A stretch of DNA of 64,000 nt from Streptosporangium canum (lineage in GTDB: Bacteria; Actinomycetota; Actinomycetes; Streptosporangiales; Streptosporangiaceae). Shown here piece by piece: positions 1-8,243 of the stretch. Made by a program: the position numbers and the translations under genes. The notes beneath the pieces were generated by a model. It was not told where the DNA came from and did not search any database. It was given only the letters and a program-made list of their open reading frames with translations. Every line of letters begins with the position of its first letter. Within the stretch, counting starts at the first letter, position 1. Where the stretch lies: positions 1-64,000 of the forward strand of contig NZ_FOQY01000008.1 in assembly GCF_900113865.1 (NCBI RefSeq), read 5' to 3'.

Positions 1-1323
1 CCGGGTGGCGGTGAGCGTCGTTCCTACGGTGACCGTGACCAGGCGCGTAGCCAGTACGGCCCGCGTGATGGCGGTCAGCGTCCCCCGTTCAACCGCGATG
101 ACCGTGGTGGGCGGCCTTTCGGCGCCCGCGAAGGCGGATTCCGCGGTGAAGGCGAAGGCTCCCGTGCCCGTTACGGCCGAGACGACCGGCCTGCCGGCCG
201 TGACGAGGCTCCGAGCCGGGAACGTGAGGAACTTCCCCCTCTCGCTCCGGACATCACGGCGGAGGAACTCGACAAGGAGGTCAGGGAGGAGCTGCGTTCT
301 CTCCCGCTCGACCTTGCCGATCTGATCTCCCGCCATCTCGTGGCGGCTGAGCGTGCCCTCGGTGAGGGCGACGCAGAGCAGGCCTACGAGCACACCAAGG
401 TCGCCCGTCGCTTCGCAGCCCGGATCGGTGTGATCCGCGAGGCCGTCGGCATCGCCGCCTATCACGCAGGGCACTTCGCCGAGGCGCTGAGCGATCTGCG
501 CGCGGCGCGTCGTATGACGGGCTCCGACTCGTTCCTGCCGATCATGGCGGACTGCGAGCGCGGCCTCGGCCGTCCTGAGCGTGCTCTCGATCTGGTCCGT
601 TCCAAGGAGGCCGAGCGCCTCGACCGGATGGGCAAGATCGAGCTCGCCATCGTGGAGTCCGGCGCCCGCCGGGACCTTGACCAGAAAGACGCCGCTGTCA
701 TCACTCTGCAGCGTCTGCCGGAGCTGCGCGACACCCGTCCGCAGCCCTGGTCGGCACGTCTCGCCTTCGCCTACGCCGATGCTTTGGCTGACGCCGGTCA
801 TGAGGAGCCCGCCACCGAATGGTTCGGCCGGGCCATGGCCTTCGACGAGGACGGGGAGACCGACGCGGCCGAGCGCTACGCGGAGCTGACCGGTGCCGTC
901 ATCGAGGACCTCGAAGAGGACGAGGACGACGAGGATGTCGACAACGAGCTCGACGTCGAGCTCGAAGACGTAGAGACCGGCGCCGAGCTCGACGACGACT
1001 TCGAGGACGAGCCCGAGGACGACGACCTCGACGACGAGGACGAGGACGAGGACGAGGCGGACATCAAGATCGATGATGTCGCCACTCTCGACGCGGAGAT
1101 CGAGGCCGAGGACGAGCTCGACGACAATGAGCCCCTCATCGACGAGCTTCGTGAAGACAAGGCTCCCGCCGTTGAGGAGAAGGCCCAGGACAAGCCCGGC
1201 GAGAAGGTCGAGACCGGTGTCGGGCCGGCCTTCATCGAGCCCGACTTCGGTGACATCCTCGACGACTCCGCGGATGTCGACGGCGAAGACGAAGACGAGG
1301 ACAAGGCCGAGAAGAAGAAGTGA
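1..1323 (+). CDS. TPR-like protein with RGG-rich N-terminus and acidic tail (5' partial)
   Basis: The frame is open from the first base, so the true start lies upstream of the window. Three zones are visible. The first ~75 residues are rich in Arg, Gly, Asp and Tyr and resemble RGG-type RNA-binding or disordered segments. The middle ~200 residues are helical and Ala-rich with TPR-like pairs (for example around AYEHTKVARRFAARIG and WSARLAFAYADALADAG). The last ~140 residues are almost pure Asp/Glu and end in a lysine run. No catalytic motif is visible. A scaffold or RNA/ribosome-associated role is only a guess from composition. It converges with the MBL-fold gene across a strong hairpin. Confident that it is a gene, unsure of function. 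Confidence 0.85.
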   Translation, partial: PGGGERRSYGDRDQARSQYGPRDGGQRPPFNRDDRGGRPFGAREGGFRGEGEGSRARYGRDDRPAGRDEAPSREREELPPLAPDITAEELDKEVREELRSLPLDLADLISRHLVAAERALGEGDAEQAYEHTKVARRFAARIGVIREAVGIAAYHAGHFAEALSDLRAARRMTGSDSFLPIMADCERGLGRPERALDLVRSKEAERLDRMGKIELAIVESGARRDLDQKDAAVITLQRLPELRDTRPQPWSARLAFAYADALADAGHEEPATEWFGRAMAFDEDGETDAAERYAELTGAVIEDLEEDEDDEDVDNELDVELEDVETGAELDDDFEDEPEDDDLDDEDEDEDEADIKIDDVATLDAEIEAEDELDDNEPLIDELREDKAPAVEEKAQDKPGEKVETGVGPAFIEPDFGDILDDSADVDGEDEDEDKAEKKK

Positions 1324-1328
1324 TTCCG

Positions 1329-1368
1329 TTCCGTCTCGGGTGAACCAGTCCGTTCACCCGAGACGGAA
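1329..1368. terminator. bidirectional hairpin terminator
   Basis: A perfect 17-bp inverted repeat (arms 1329-1345 and 1352-1368, 6-nt loop) lies between two convergent genes, 5 bases after the first stop and just before the second. There is no U tract, as is usual for actinobacterial terminators. Confidence 0.85.
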
Positions 1369-1374
1369 GGTCTC

Positions 1375-2301
1375 CTACGGCTGCACCCGGTCCAGCCAGT
1401 GAAGGATTCCGGCCACGTTGGACGGGGCGCCGCTGAGGAGTTCGAACTGCTCGGCGGTCGCGTCGTCGGCCCTCAGCGCCGCGTAGCGTTCCTGCGTCCG
1501 CTCCCTGACCATGGCCACCGCGTGGTCCAGGTCCATGCCTTCCGAGTGGGCCTGGCGGGTCAGGTCGACCCAGACGCGAAGCTCCTCCGCCGAGCGTCCC
1601 AGGGTTTCCTCCACGTCGGTGACCGGCCCGTAGTGGCTGAACAGCAGCCGCTGCGGGCCGAGTGCCTGGAACAGGCCGATCGAGTCCAGCGCGGTCCGCA
1701 GGTCGAAGTCCGGCGGCGGAGTGGCCGGGCGCAGGTCGCCCGTCTGCGGGAGGTAGACCCCGGCGGCGTCTCCGACGTAGAGGTCGCCGGTGCCCGAGTC
1801 GATCAGTCCCACGTGGTGCTTGGCGTGGCCGGGAGAGTAGTGACTGTTCAGCGTGCGCCCGTTACCGAGGTCGATGGCTCCGGTGTCTCCCAGCGCGCGG
1901 ATCCGTGAGGACTCCGTGGGGGACAGTTCACCGAACAGAGTGTCCAGTTTGTCCCCCCAGACCATCCGGGCGCTGGCCATCAGCCGGGACGGATCGGCGA
2001 GATGCCGCGCTCCCTTCTCATGGACCACGATCTCCGCTTCCGGATAGAACCCGGCGATGTCGCCGACTCCGCCAGCGTGGTCCAGATGGATATGTGTGAC
2101 GACGACGGTGGCGAGATCGCCCGGACCGACACCCAACGAGGTCAGGGCGTCACGCACCACCGGAGCGGAGGTGGAGGTGCCCGTCTCCACCAGGCAGGGA
2201 CGGTCTCCGAGGATCAGGTATCCCGCGGTGATGCCGGAGTATCCGGCCATTCTCGTGTCGATCTCATAGACGTCGCCGCCGAGGGCGGTGATGTTGTCCA
2301 C
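1375..2301 (-). CDS. MBL-fold metallohydrolase
   Basis: Protein of 308 residues with the metallo-beta-lactamase signature HIHLDH (residues 70-75: H70, H72, D74, H75), which binds a dinuclear metal centre. Further likely ligands are the His in SPGHAKHH and the Asp in YVGDAAG. The overall pattern resembles the glyoxalase-II/hydrolase branch. The C-terminal ~70 residues form a helical extension seen in actinobacterial homologues. The GTG start at 2301 is chosen because AGGTGG lies a few bases upstream and homology-like sequence begins there, although the frame stays open much further upstream. No signal peptide, so cytoplasmic. The substrate is unknown. It is divergent from the SSB-like gene. 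Confidence 0.85.
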   Translation of the reverse strand: MDNITALGGDVYEIDTRMAGYSGITAGYLILGDRPCLVETGTSTSAPVVRDALTSLGVGPGDLATVVVTHIHLDHAGGVGDIAGFYPEAEIVVHEKGARHLADPSRLMASARMVWGDKLDTLFGELSPTESSRIRALGDTGAIDLGNGRTLNSHYSPGHAKHHVGLIDSGTGDLYVGDAAGVYLPQTGDLRPATPPPDFDLRTALDSIGLFQALGPQRLLFSHYGPVTDVEETLGRSAEELRVWVDLTRQAHSEGMDLDHAVAMVRERTQERYAALRADDATAEQFELLSGAPSNVAGILHWLDRVQP

Positions 2302-2412
2302 AGGCCACCTCAGAACTGGAACCAGCGTCCCCAGAACGGAGTTCGGGCCGTCCTGGCATAGCTCACATCGTAAAGAGTCATCCTCGATCGGCAGAGATCT
2401 GAGGAGGATTCG

Positions 2413-2952
2413 ATGGATCGCAATGAGGTCGTCCTGGTGGGCCGCCTGCCCGAGGCGGTGCGGATCAGGTCGCTGCAGAGCGGAAGCACCCTCGGCAGTT
2501 GGAGGGTGATCGTCCGACGGCAGCAGCGCGGCCGCGGGACCCGCGTCGACACCATCCCCTGCGTGTCGTTCGAGCCCGAGGTCACCGTGGTCGTGGCCGA
2601 ATGGCTGCCTGACGACATGGTCGAGGTGGTGGGCTCCCTGCGCCGCCGATGGTGGGGGAGTGAGGGAGCCAAATCGTCCGGCTACGAGGTCGAGGTCCAC
2701 TCGGTGAGACGTCTCGAACGCCGGGTCACCACGGTCCTGACCGGTGAGGAGGAGGATCCGGCTCCGACCCCCGCCCCACCCCGGCCGGTGCGGTCGCTTA
2801 CACGCGCCGAGACCGGTCCGGTGGAGACCGGGACCGTTACGGCAGAGGAGGGACGAGCGTTCACGGCCGTCGCCCCGGAGCCGTCTCATGCCGTCGGGGG
2901 AAACACGCCGGCGTCCGTGCCGCGCCGTGTGGAGGTGCCTTCCCTGCGATGA
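2413..2952 (+). CDS. single-stranded DNA-binding (SSB-like) OB-fold protein
   Basis: The 179-residue product begins with MDRNEVVLVGRL, the typical start of an SSB OB-fold. Strands follow to about residue 105 (WRVIVRR, IPCVSF, WLPDDMVEVVGSLRRRWW). The tail is disordered and rich in Pro, Thr and Glu. It lacks the usual acidic DDEIPF-type C-terminal tip of housekeeping SSB, so it is more likely an accessory SSB paralogue than the replicative protein. It has its own promoter space, being divergent from the MBL gene. A GAGGAGG-like ribosome site precedes ATG 2413. Family assignment is good; a role in recombination or competence-type processes is inference. Confidence 0.75.
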   Translation: MDRNEVVLVGRLPEAVRIRSLQSGSTLGSWRVIVRRQQRGRGTRVDTIPCVSFEPEVTVVVAEWLPDDMVEVVGSLRRRWWGSEGAKSSGYEVEVHSVRRLERRVTTVLTGEEEDPAPTPAPPRPVRSLTRAETGPVETGTVTAEEGRAFTAVAPEPSHAVGGNTPASVPRRVEVPSLR

Positions 2953-2960
2953 CCTCTCAG

Positions 2961-3045
2961 CCGGGACCGGGTGACCGCTTGCCTTAGGGCCGCCTGGCCG
3001 GGACCGGGTGACCGCTTGCCTTACGGCCGCTCGGCCGGGACCGGG
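2961..3045 (+). repeat. 37-bp tandem direct repeat, 2.3 copies
   Basis: Two near-identical 37-bp units (2961-2997 and 2998-3034) begin CCGGGACCGGGTGACCGC and are followed by an 11-bp start of a third copy (3035-3045). They lie just after the SSB-like stop codon, between convergent genes. Only a few positions differ between copies, which suggests recent duplication. No coding role is apparent. Confidence 0.8.
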
Positions 3046-3098
3046 CAGCCGTCCGTCCGTAACCGCTCGCCGCGCGGTAGCCCGGCCGGAGTCACGGA

Positions 3099-4418
3099 TC
3101 AGTCGAAGGCGAATGTTCGCAGGACCAGTCCGGTGCGGGGCTTGGGGCCGAAAGAGGTGGACTTACGGGGCACTCGCTCCCTCTGAGCCGCGACCGCCAG
3201 CACATCGTCGACCGTCAACGGATTCAGCAGCACCGCGGTCCCTCCGGACTCCTGCGCCAGCCGTACCGCCGTCTCCGGGTCGTGGTGCACGATGCGCACC
3301 GAACGCTCGTCGTCGTTCATTCCCCAGACCTTCGGCAGCAGGAACTCTGAGAGAACGGAGGTGTTCAGCGAGCGCCAGCGGGCGGACCGGTGGGCGGGCA
3401 TGGCGTGTTCGACCTGAACGGGGTCCGGGTCGGTGAGGAGATGCGCCGGGCCTCCGGCGGACAGCAGGTAGGCCGGGCCGGTGGCGTCCTTCAACGCGGC
3501 CAGCCCTTCGGCGAGGCCTGCGTGCTCGTGCACCTGCCAGGCGCCCTTGGCCTTGGCCAGTGCCTCCTCCAGAGGCAGGTCCGCGATCACCCGGTGGATG
3601 GCCTTCAGATCGGGTGGATAGGAGGTGGAGTCCACCAGGAGCGCCAGGCCGAAGTCCCAGGGACCCGGGTTCACCGGGCCTTCGCAAGCGGTCGCCCCAG
3701 CCGTGTCCCGGCGCTCGCGCCGCAGGGTGTGGTGCTCGTGCTGGAGGGCGAGGTAGGTGGCGTAGCGGTGGTGACCGTCGGCGATGAGGGCCTGACGGGT
3801 ACGGAGGTCGGCGTTGAGGGAGGCGAGTTCTTGAGGATCGGTGACGGCCCACAGACGGTGCCTGACCCCGTCACTGGTCTCCGCCTCGACCAGTGGCCGC
3901 TGGGAGGTGGCGATCTGGTCGACGAGGAGCGTGGCGGCGCCGCCGTCGCCCTCGTAGAGCAGGAAGATGGGCTCCAGGTTGGCCTCGGTCGTGCGCATGA
4001 GGGCCAGCCGGTCGGCGACCGGTCCGGGCATGACGTCCTCGTGCGGCAGGATGACGTGCTGCTCCGGACCTGCCAGGCCCACGTCGCCGATGAGCCCTCG
4101 TTGCAGGATTCCCGGGCCGGTCTGCTCGTAGACGTACACGGCGGGTGTCTCGTCGGGCGCCAGCACACCGGAGGAGAGCCAGGCCTGAAGGGTCTCCCGA
4201 GCCTCGGCGTACCGGTGGCGGTCGGCGCCGGGAAGGATCAGCCGCACCACATTGTTGGGGTGTGAGCCGAGCAAGTCTCGTATGTCGGCTTCTTCGACCA
4301 GGTCATAGGGCGGAGAGGTCACCTTTGCCAGATCGTCGACCGTGAACCTCACACCGCGGAACGGGCGTAGCACCAGCCCGTCGGGTACCGGCAGTTCAGG
4401 ATTCGCCATAGGGGGCAT
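3099..4418 (-). CDS. DUF1015 family protein
   Basis: About 439 residues matching the DUF1015 family: N-terminal LRPFRGVRF, SPPYDLV and HPNNVVRLILP blocks and the hallmark IADGHHRYATYLAL motif in the middle. The family has no established biochemical activity; its conserved His, Arg and Asp residues suggest an enzyme. The start is uncertain. ATG 4418 (MPPMANPE) and ATG 4409 (MANPE) are both possible and neither has a good ribosome site. The frame is open further upstream with low-quality sequence. It is divergent from the small TPR gene, and neighbouring genes give no clear pathway. Confidence 0.8.
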   Translation of the reverse strand: MPPMANPELPVPDGLVLRPFRGVRFTVDDLAKVTSPPYDLVEEADIRDLLGSHPNNVVRLILPGADRHRYAEARETLQAWLSSGVLAPDETPAVYVYEQTGPGILQRGLIGDVGLAGPEQHVILPHEDVMPGPVADRLALMRTTEANLEPIFLLYEGDGGAATLLVDQIATSQRPLVEAETSDGVRHRLWAVTDPQELASLNADLRTRQALIADGHHRYATYLALQHEHHTLRRERRDTAGATACEGPVNPGPWDFGLALLVDSTSYPPDLKAIHRVIADLPLEEALAKAKGAWQVHEHAGLAEGLAALKDATGPAYLLSAGGPAHLLTDPDPVQVEHAMPAHRSARWRSLNTSVLSEFLLPKVWGMNDDERSVRIVHHDPETAVRLAQESGGTAVLLNPLTVDDVLAVAAQRERVPRKSTSFGPKPRTGLVLRTFAFD

Positions 4419-4528
4419 GCTGCCATAAAGGCCTGAAACGTCCAGGGACCGCTCCGATGGCGCGGTGGTGCCCGGGCCGTCAGGAAATCGGTCAGATCTG
4501 TCGTCTGTCGATGAAGGAGGCCTCACGT

Positions 4529-4960
4529 ATGGTCCAAGGACGTAGCGGTCCGTCTGATTCCCCCAGCCCCGAGACGGGCGCTCCGGCCGGGGACGTCTAT
4601 GACTGGTTCCAACGAGGGATGAAGCTCCTGGCTGAGGGGAGCCCGGCGGCGGCTGTCGCGCTGCTGGAGCGTGCCGCCGAGGCCGAGCCGGAATCACGGA
4701 GTATTCGAGAGGCGCTCGCCCGCGCCCAGTTCAACTCCCGGCAGTACGCCGACGCGGTCGACAGCTTCCGCTGGATCGTCGATGCCAATCCGGCCGAGGA
4801 CTACGCCTATTTCGGTCTCGGTCTCGCCCTGTGGCGTACCGGAGACATGGAAGCAGCCCAGGAGCCGCTGGCCATCGCCGCGGCCATGCGTCCTGACCAG
4901 CGGCATTACGTGACGGCGCTGAAAAGCGTCCGTGCCACGTTACGTGCCCGCCGGAGCTGA
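4529..4960 (+). CDS. small tetratricopeptide repeat protein
   Basis: The product has 143 residues: a ~22-residue polar leader, then about three TPR helical pairs (roughly residues 24-57, 58-91 and 92-125) with typical Ala/Gly/Tyr spacing (YDWFQRGMKLLAEG, ADAVDSFRWIVDANP, YFGLGLALWRTGD). ATG 4529 is chosen because AAGGAGG sits 8 bases upstream, a near-ideal Shine-Dalgarno site. It ends 25 bases before the HAD gene and is probably cotranscribed with it. TPRs mediate protein contacts; the partner is unknown. Confidence 0.8.
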   Translation: MVQGRSGPSDSPSPETGAPAGDVYDWFQRGMKLLAEGSPAAAVALLERAAEAEPESRSIREALARAQFNSRQYADAVDSFRWIVDANPAEDYAYFGLGLALWRTGDMEAAQEPLAIAAAMRPDQRHYVTALKSVRATLRARRS

Positions 4961-4985
4961 TCCTCGTGGGTGATGGAATGGAGGC

Positions 4986-5996
4986 GTGGACATAAAGACG
5001 CTGATCGACCCGTATGACACCCTTCTCCTTGATCTCGATGGGGTGGTGTATCTCGGGCGCGATGCCGTGCCGGGGGCTCCCGAGTCGTTGCGCGAGGCGG
5101 CGGGACGTGGTGTGCGGCTCGCCTATGTCACCAACAACGCCTCGCGCACTCCGGGTGCGATCGCCGAACACCTGAGCGCGCTCGGAGCTCCGGCGACTCC
5201 GGAAGACGTCGTCACCTCGGCCCAGGCCGCCGCGCGACTGGTGGCCGAGCGGGTCGCCCCTGGCGCGGCGGTGCTGACGGTCGGAGGGATGGGGCTGCGC
5301 AGCGCCCTGCGCGCACACGGCCTGCGTCCGGTCAGCACCGCCATGGAGGGCGCGGTCGCGGTGGTGCAGGGCATCGCGCCCGGCCTGTCCTACGGTCTGC
5401 TGTCGGAGGGCACGCTGGCCGTGCGGCAAGGAGCGTTGTTCGTGGCCGCCAACGCCGACTCGACCATGCCGACCAGCCGGGGCGAGCTGCCGGGGAACGG
5501 CGCGATGACACGGGTGATCGCCACGGCGACCGGGGTGGAGCCGATCGTCGCGGGAAAGCCCGAGCCGCCGCTGCACCGCGAGTCGATGCTGCGGACCGGG
5601 TCGCGTCGGCCACTGGTGGTCGGCGACCGGCTCGACACCGACATCGAGGGGGCGACCAACGCGGGAGTGGACAGCCTGCTGGTGCTGACCGGTGTGGCGA
5701 CCCCTCTCGACCTGCTGACCGCCGGCCCCCGGCATCGGCCCACCTATGTCGCCGCCGACCTGTCGGCCCTGCACAGGCCCTACCCCCAGGTGCGGCGGGA
5801 CGGGGAGGGGTGGGCCTGTGCGGGATGGTCGGCACGGTGGGAGGAGGGCCGTCTCCGCCTCGAAGGGCGGGGGGACCCGCTCGACGGGCTCCGGGCGGCC
5901 GCCGCCGCGACGTGGGAGGCGGCCGGAGAGGGGCAGGCGGACGAGGACGCGGTGAAGGCTGTCCTTGTCTCCTCCCTTTCCGGCGGAACCTCCTGA
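4986..5996 (+). CDS. HAD-superfamily (NagD-like) phosphatase
   Basis: Protein of 336 residues of HAD subfamily IIA. Motif I is DLDGVVYLG, with nucleophile D16 and acid/base D18. The NagD-type TNN motif follows (YVTNNASRTP), then the cap domain, the motif III Lys in AGKPEPPL and motif IV GDRLDTDI. Such enzymes dephosphorylate small phosphometabolites (nucleotides, sugar phosphates, glycerol phosphate); the substrate is not predictable here. The ~75 C-terminal residues after the HAD core are an extra Trp/Ala-rich region. GTG start with TGGAGG upstream; likely in an operon with the TPR gene. Cytoplasmic. Confidence 0.85.
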   Translation: MDIKTLIDPYDTLLLDLDGVVYLGRDAVPGAPESLREAAGRGVRLAYVTNNASRTPGAIAEHLSALGAPATPEDVVTSAQAAARLVAERVAPGAAVLTVGGMGLRSALRAHGLRPVSTAMEGAVAVVQGIAPGLSYGLLSEGTLAVRQGALFVAANADSTMPTSRGELPGNGAMTRVIATATGVEPIVAGKPEPPLHRESMLRTGSRRPLVVGDRLDTDIEGATNAGVDSLLVLTGVATPLDLLTAGPRHRPTYVAADLSALHRPYPQVRRDGEGWACAGWSARWEEGRLRLEGRGDPLDGLRAAAAATWEAAGEGQADEDAVKAVLVSSLSGGTS

Positions 5997-6095
5997 ATCT
6001 TTCCGACGGCACCCCTGAGGGGCATGTCCCCTGGACGGGGACGCCGACGTGCTCTTCCGTCACTCTCCGGAGCCGGGCCGTCCGGAGCGGCTCGT

Positions 6096-6443
6096 TCAGA
6101 GGAGCTTACGGAGGCGGAGAAGGTCGCCGAAGCTGGCGTCGATCTTGACCCGGCCGCTGAACACGGCGCGTCCCATGTCGAGCTCGCCGTTGACCAGGGA
6201 GACCAGGTCGTCGCTGCCGATGGTCAGCTTCACCTCGGCGGGTCTGCCGTCGGCGGGAGGTGAGTCGCCGAAGGGGCCGAGGCCGCCATGGTGGATGCGG
6301 CCGTAGAAGGTGACGTCGAGGTCGCGGATGTGGCAGCTGATGCTGCGCTCGACCACGTGTTTGCTACGGCTCTCCTGGTCAACCTCGTCGAACTGCTCAC
6401 CGAGTTTGCGTAGTGCCACCCGGCACTCGTCGACGGTCGCCAT
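6096..6443 (-). CDS. SCP2 sterol-binding-domain protein
   Basis: A 115-residue single-domain protein with the SCP-2 pattern: an N-terminal helix, central strands (DLDVTFYGRIHHGG, VKLTIGSDDLVSLVNGELD) and a C-terminal GRVKIDASFGDLLRLRKLL segment typical of the lipid-binding fold. SCP2 domains bind acyl chains or lipids, and stand-alone actinobacterial members are of unknown role. It is divergent from the phasin-like gene at 6568, with a 124-base shared upstream region. Start ATG 6443 has AAAGGAG upstream. Confidence 0.8.
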   Translation of the reverse strand: MATVDECRVALRKLGEQFDEVDQESRSKHVVERSISCHIRDLDVTFYGRIHHGGLGPFGDSPPADGRPAEVKLTIGSDDLVSLVNGELDMGRAVFSGRVKIDASFGDLLRLRKLL

Positions 6444-6567
6444 CGCGTGGCGCTCCTTTCTGTTCGGACCGGCCCGAATCCCTTGAACCTACGGACGGTA
6501 GCGTTCCACATGAATGCAACGTGCGATCCGGCACGCGGGGATGCGCCGGAGGAAGGAGTCTCCTGTC

Positions 6568-7233
6568 ATGGCGTTCGAAGCGCTGCGGGGATATGTGCAG
6601 GCGGCTACGGGTCTCACGGAGATGACAACGAACAGAGCCCGTGCGGTAGTTCGCGAACTGCTCTCCTCAGGAGAGACTGGTCTGTCTCAGATGTCCGGCC
6701 AGGTCGACAAGATGGCCAAGGAGCTTGTCGCGACGGGCAAGGCCAACCGGGAGCAGCTCGACGAGCTCGTCAGGCTGGAGGTGAACCGGCTGCTCGGTGC
6801 GCTCGACCTGACTCGCAGTGAGGACGTCGACCGGCTGCGGGCCCGGGTGGGGGAGCTGGAGGCCAGAGTCGCCTCCGCCGAGGAGGCGCTCGGGAAGGTC
6901 TCAGCCGAGCGGAGCCGTACGACGGCCGAGGGCGACGCTTCCGGCGGGCCCGCCACGCGGAGCCGTACGACGGCCGGGGCCGGTTCTCCTGACGGGCCCG
7001 CCGAGCGGAGCCGTACGACGGCCGAGGGCGAGATTTCCGGCAGGCCCGCCAGGGGGGCCGCGAGGGCGGGGAGGGCGGTCAAGGACACGGGCGAGGGCAA
7101 GGGCAAGGGCACCAAGGCGACGAGCGCCGCCGCTTCCGATACGGTCAAGGCGTCCACGGGCAAGGCGGCTCACGCGCCGCGCGCCCGGACGACCACCAAG
7201 TCGGCGAAGAGCACCTCCGGAGGGGGCGCATGA
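6568..7233 (+). CDS. phasin-like coiled-coil protein with 16-residue repeats
   Basis: Protein of 221 residues. Residues 1-~115 are helical and resemble poly(3-hydroxyalkanoate) granule-associated or regulator-type phasins (MAFEALRGYVQAATGLTE, then heptad-like segments ending VASAEEALGKVSAE). The rest is low complexity: three 16-residue repeats with SRTTA cores, then a Lys/Ala/Thr tail resembling histone H1-like tails. ATG 6568 has GGAAGGAG 9 bases upstream, so more upstream in-frame starts are rejected. Its stop overlaps the next start as ATGA, indicating translational coupling to the microprotein and tlyA. Granule or nucleoid association is inference. Confidence 0.7.
   Translation: MAFEALRGYVQAATGLTEMTTNRARAVVRELLSSGETGLSQMSGQVDKMAKELVATGKANREQLDELVRLEVNRLLGALDLTRSEDVDRLRARVGELEARVASAEEALGKVSAERSRTTAEGDASGGPATRSRTTAGAGSPDGPAERSRTTAEGEISGRPARGAARAGRAVKDTGEGKGKGTKATSAAASDTVKASTGKAAHAPRARTTTKSAKSTSGGGA
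6904..7047 (+). repeat. 48-bp in-frame tandem repeat, three copies
   Basis: Units start at 6904, 6952 and 7000. Each encodes a 16-residue segment with the core R-S-R-T-T-A followed by an acidic or Gly-rich spacer and G-P-A. Copies differ mainly in the spacer, so the Ser/Arg/Thr core is the more constrained part. Confidence 0.85.
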
Positions 7234-7403
7234 CGGACCTGCCGGAAGAGACCGGCGAGGAGCGGGTCGACACCGCGCTGGGCGGGCTCGCCCGGCTCGG
7301 CGCGATGCCCGTCTCGGCGCACGTGCGCGTGTTCGAGGAGGTGTTCACCGGGCTCGAGCAGGCACTCGCCACGGTGGACGGCACCCCGGACCGGCAGCGG
7401 TGA
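7230..7403 (+). CDS. 57-residue microprotein coupled to tlyA
   Basis: ATG 7230 overlaps the phasin-like stop (ATGA), and the TGA at 7401-7403 overlaps the tlyA start as GTGA. The product starts MTDLPEETGEERVDTALGGL and contains a predicted amphipathic helix (VFEEVFTGLEQALATVD). It is acidic and has no membrane segment. The double overlap on both sides, rather than homology, is the main evidence that it is translated. Comparable short acidic proteins sit in front of tlyA in related actinomycetes to my recollection. Function unknown; it could be a partner of either neighbour. Confidence 0.75.
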   Translation: MTDLPEETGEERVDTALGGLARLGAMPVSAHVRVFEEVFTGLEQALATVDGTPDRQR

Positions 7404-8218
7404 GCCGGCGGACGCGCCTCGACAGCGAGCTCGTGCGCCGGAGGCTGGCCCGGTCCCGGGAGCAGGCGGCCCAGCTCATCGAGGCGGGCCGGGTCACCGT
7501 CGGCGGCCAGCCGGCGGCCAAGCCCGCCACCCAGGTGGACACCGCCTCCGCCATCGTGGTCACCGAGGCCGCCGAGGGCCCCGACTACGTCTCGCGGGGG
7601 GCGCACAAACTCGTCGGCGCCCTGGAGGCCTTCGGCCCCCGGGGCCTGACCGTCGCGGGACGGCGCTGCCTGGACGCGGGGGCCTCGACGGGAGGCTTCA
7701 CCGACGTGCTGTTGCGCAACGACGCGGCGCACGTGCTCGCCGTCGACGTCGGGTACGGCCAGCTCGCCTGGTCGCTGCGGACCGACGGACGGGTCACGGT
7801 CATGGAGCGGGTCAACGTCAGGGATCTGACACCCGACATGGTGGGCGAGCCTCCCACGCTGATCGTCGGCGACCTGTCCTTCATCTCGCTGCGCCTGGTG
7901 CTGCCCGCCCTGACGCTGTGCGCCGCCGAGCGGGCCGACTTCGCGATGCTGGTCAAGCCGCAGTTCGAGGTCGGCAAGGAGCGGGTCGGCGCCGGCGGGG
8001 TCGTGCGCGACCCCGTCCTGCGGGCGCAGGCCGTGCGGGATGTCGCCGGAGCCGCGCAGGCGCTCGGCCTCACCGTGCGGGGCGTCACCGCGAGCCCGCT
8101 GCCGGGCCCGTCGGGAAACGTGGAGTACGTCATCTGGCTCGGCAAGGGAGAAGGCGCGCCCCCGGTGGCGGACATCGACGCCGAGATCGAACGCGCGGTG
8201 GCAGAAGGCCCTCAGTAG
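7400..8218 (+). CDS. tlyA: TlyA-family 16S/23S rRNA (cytidine-2'-O)-methyltransferase
   Basis: Protein of 272 residues with an N-terminal S4 RNA-binding domain (about residues 5-60: LDSELVRRRLARSREQAAQL) and a C-terminal FtsJ/RrmJ-like methyltransferase. The SAM site is DAGASTGGFTD (from D92). Likely catalytic residues are K70 in RGAHKL, the Asp in VGDLSFISL and the Lys in MLVKPQFEVG. In mycobacteria TlyA 2'-O-methylates 16S and 23S rRNA, and its loss gives capreomycin/viomycin resistance. GTG 7400 overlaps the preceding stop, so translation is coupled. The order tlyA-nadK-recN-steA-mctB matches the block in mycobacteria. Confidence 0.93.
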   Translation: MSRRTRLDSELVRRRLARSREQAAQLIEAGRVTVGGQPAAKPATQVDTASAIVVTEAAEGPDYVSRGAHKLVGALEAFGPRGLTVAGRRCLDAGASTGGFTDVLLRNDAAHVLAVDVGYGQLAWSLRTDGRVTVMERVNVRDLTPDMVGEPPTLIVGDLSFISLRLVLPALTLCAAERADFAMLVKPQFEVGKERVGAGGVVRDPVLRAQAVRDVAGAAQALGLTVRGVTASPLPGPSGNVEYVIWLGKGEGAPPVADIDAEIERAVAEGPQ

Positions 8219-8243
8219 TGGCTATCCCCCGAAAGAGTGGAAC

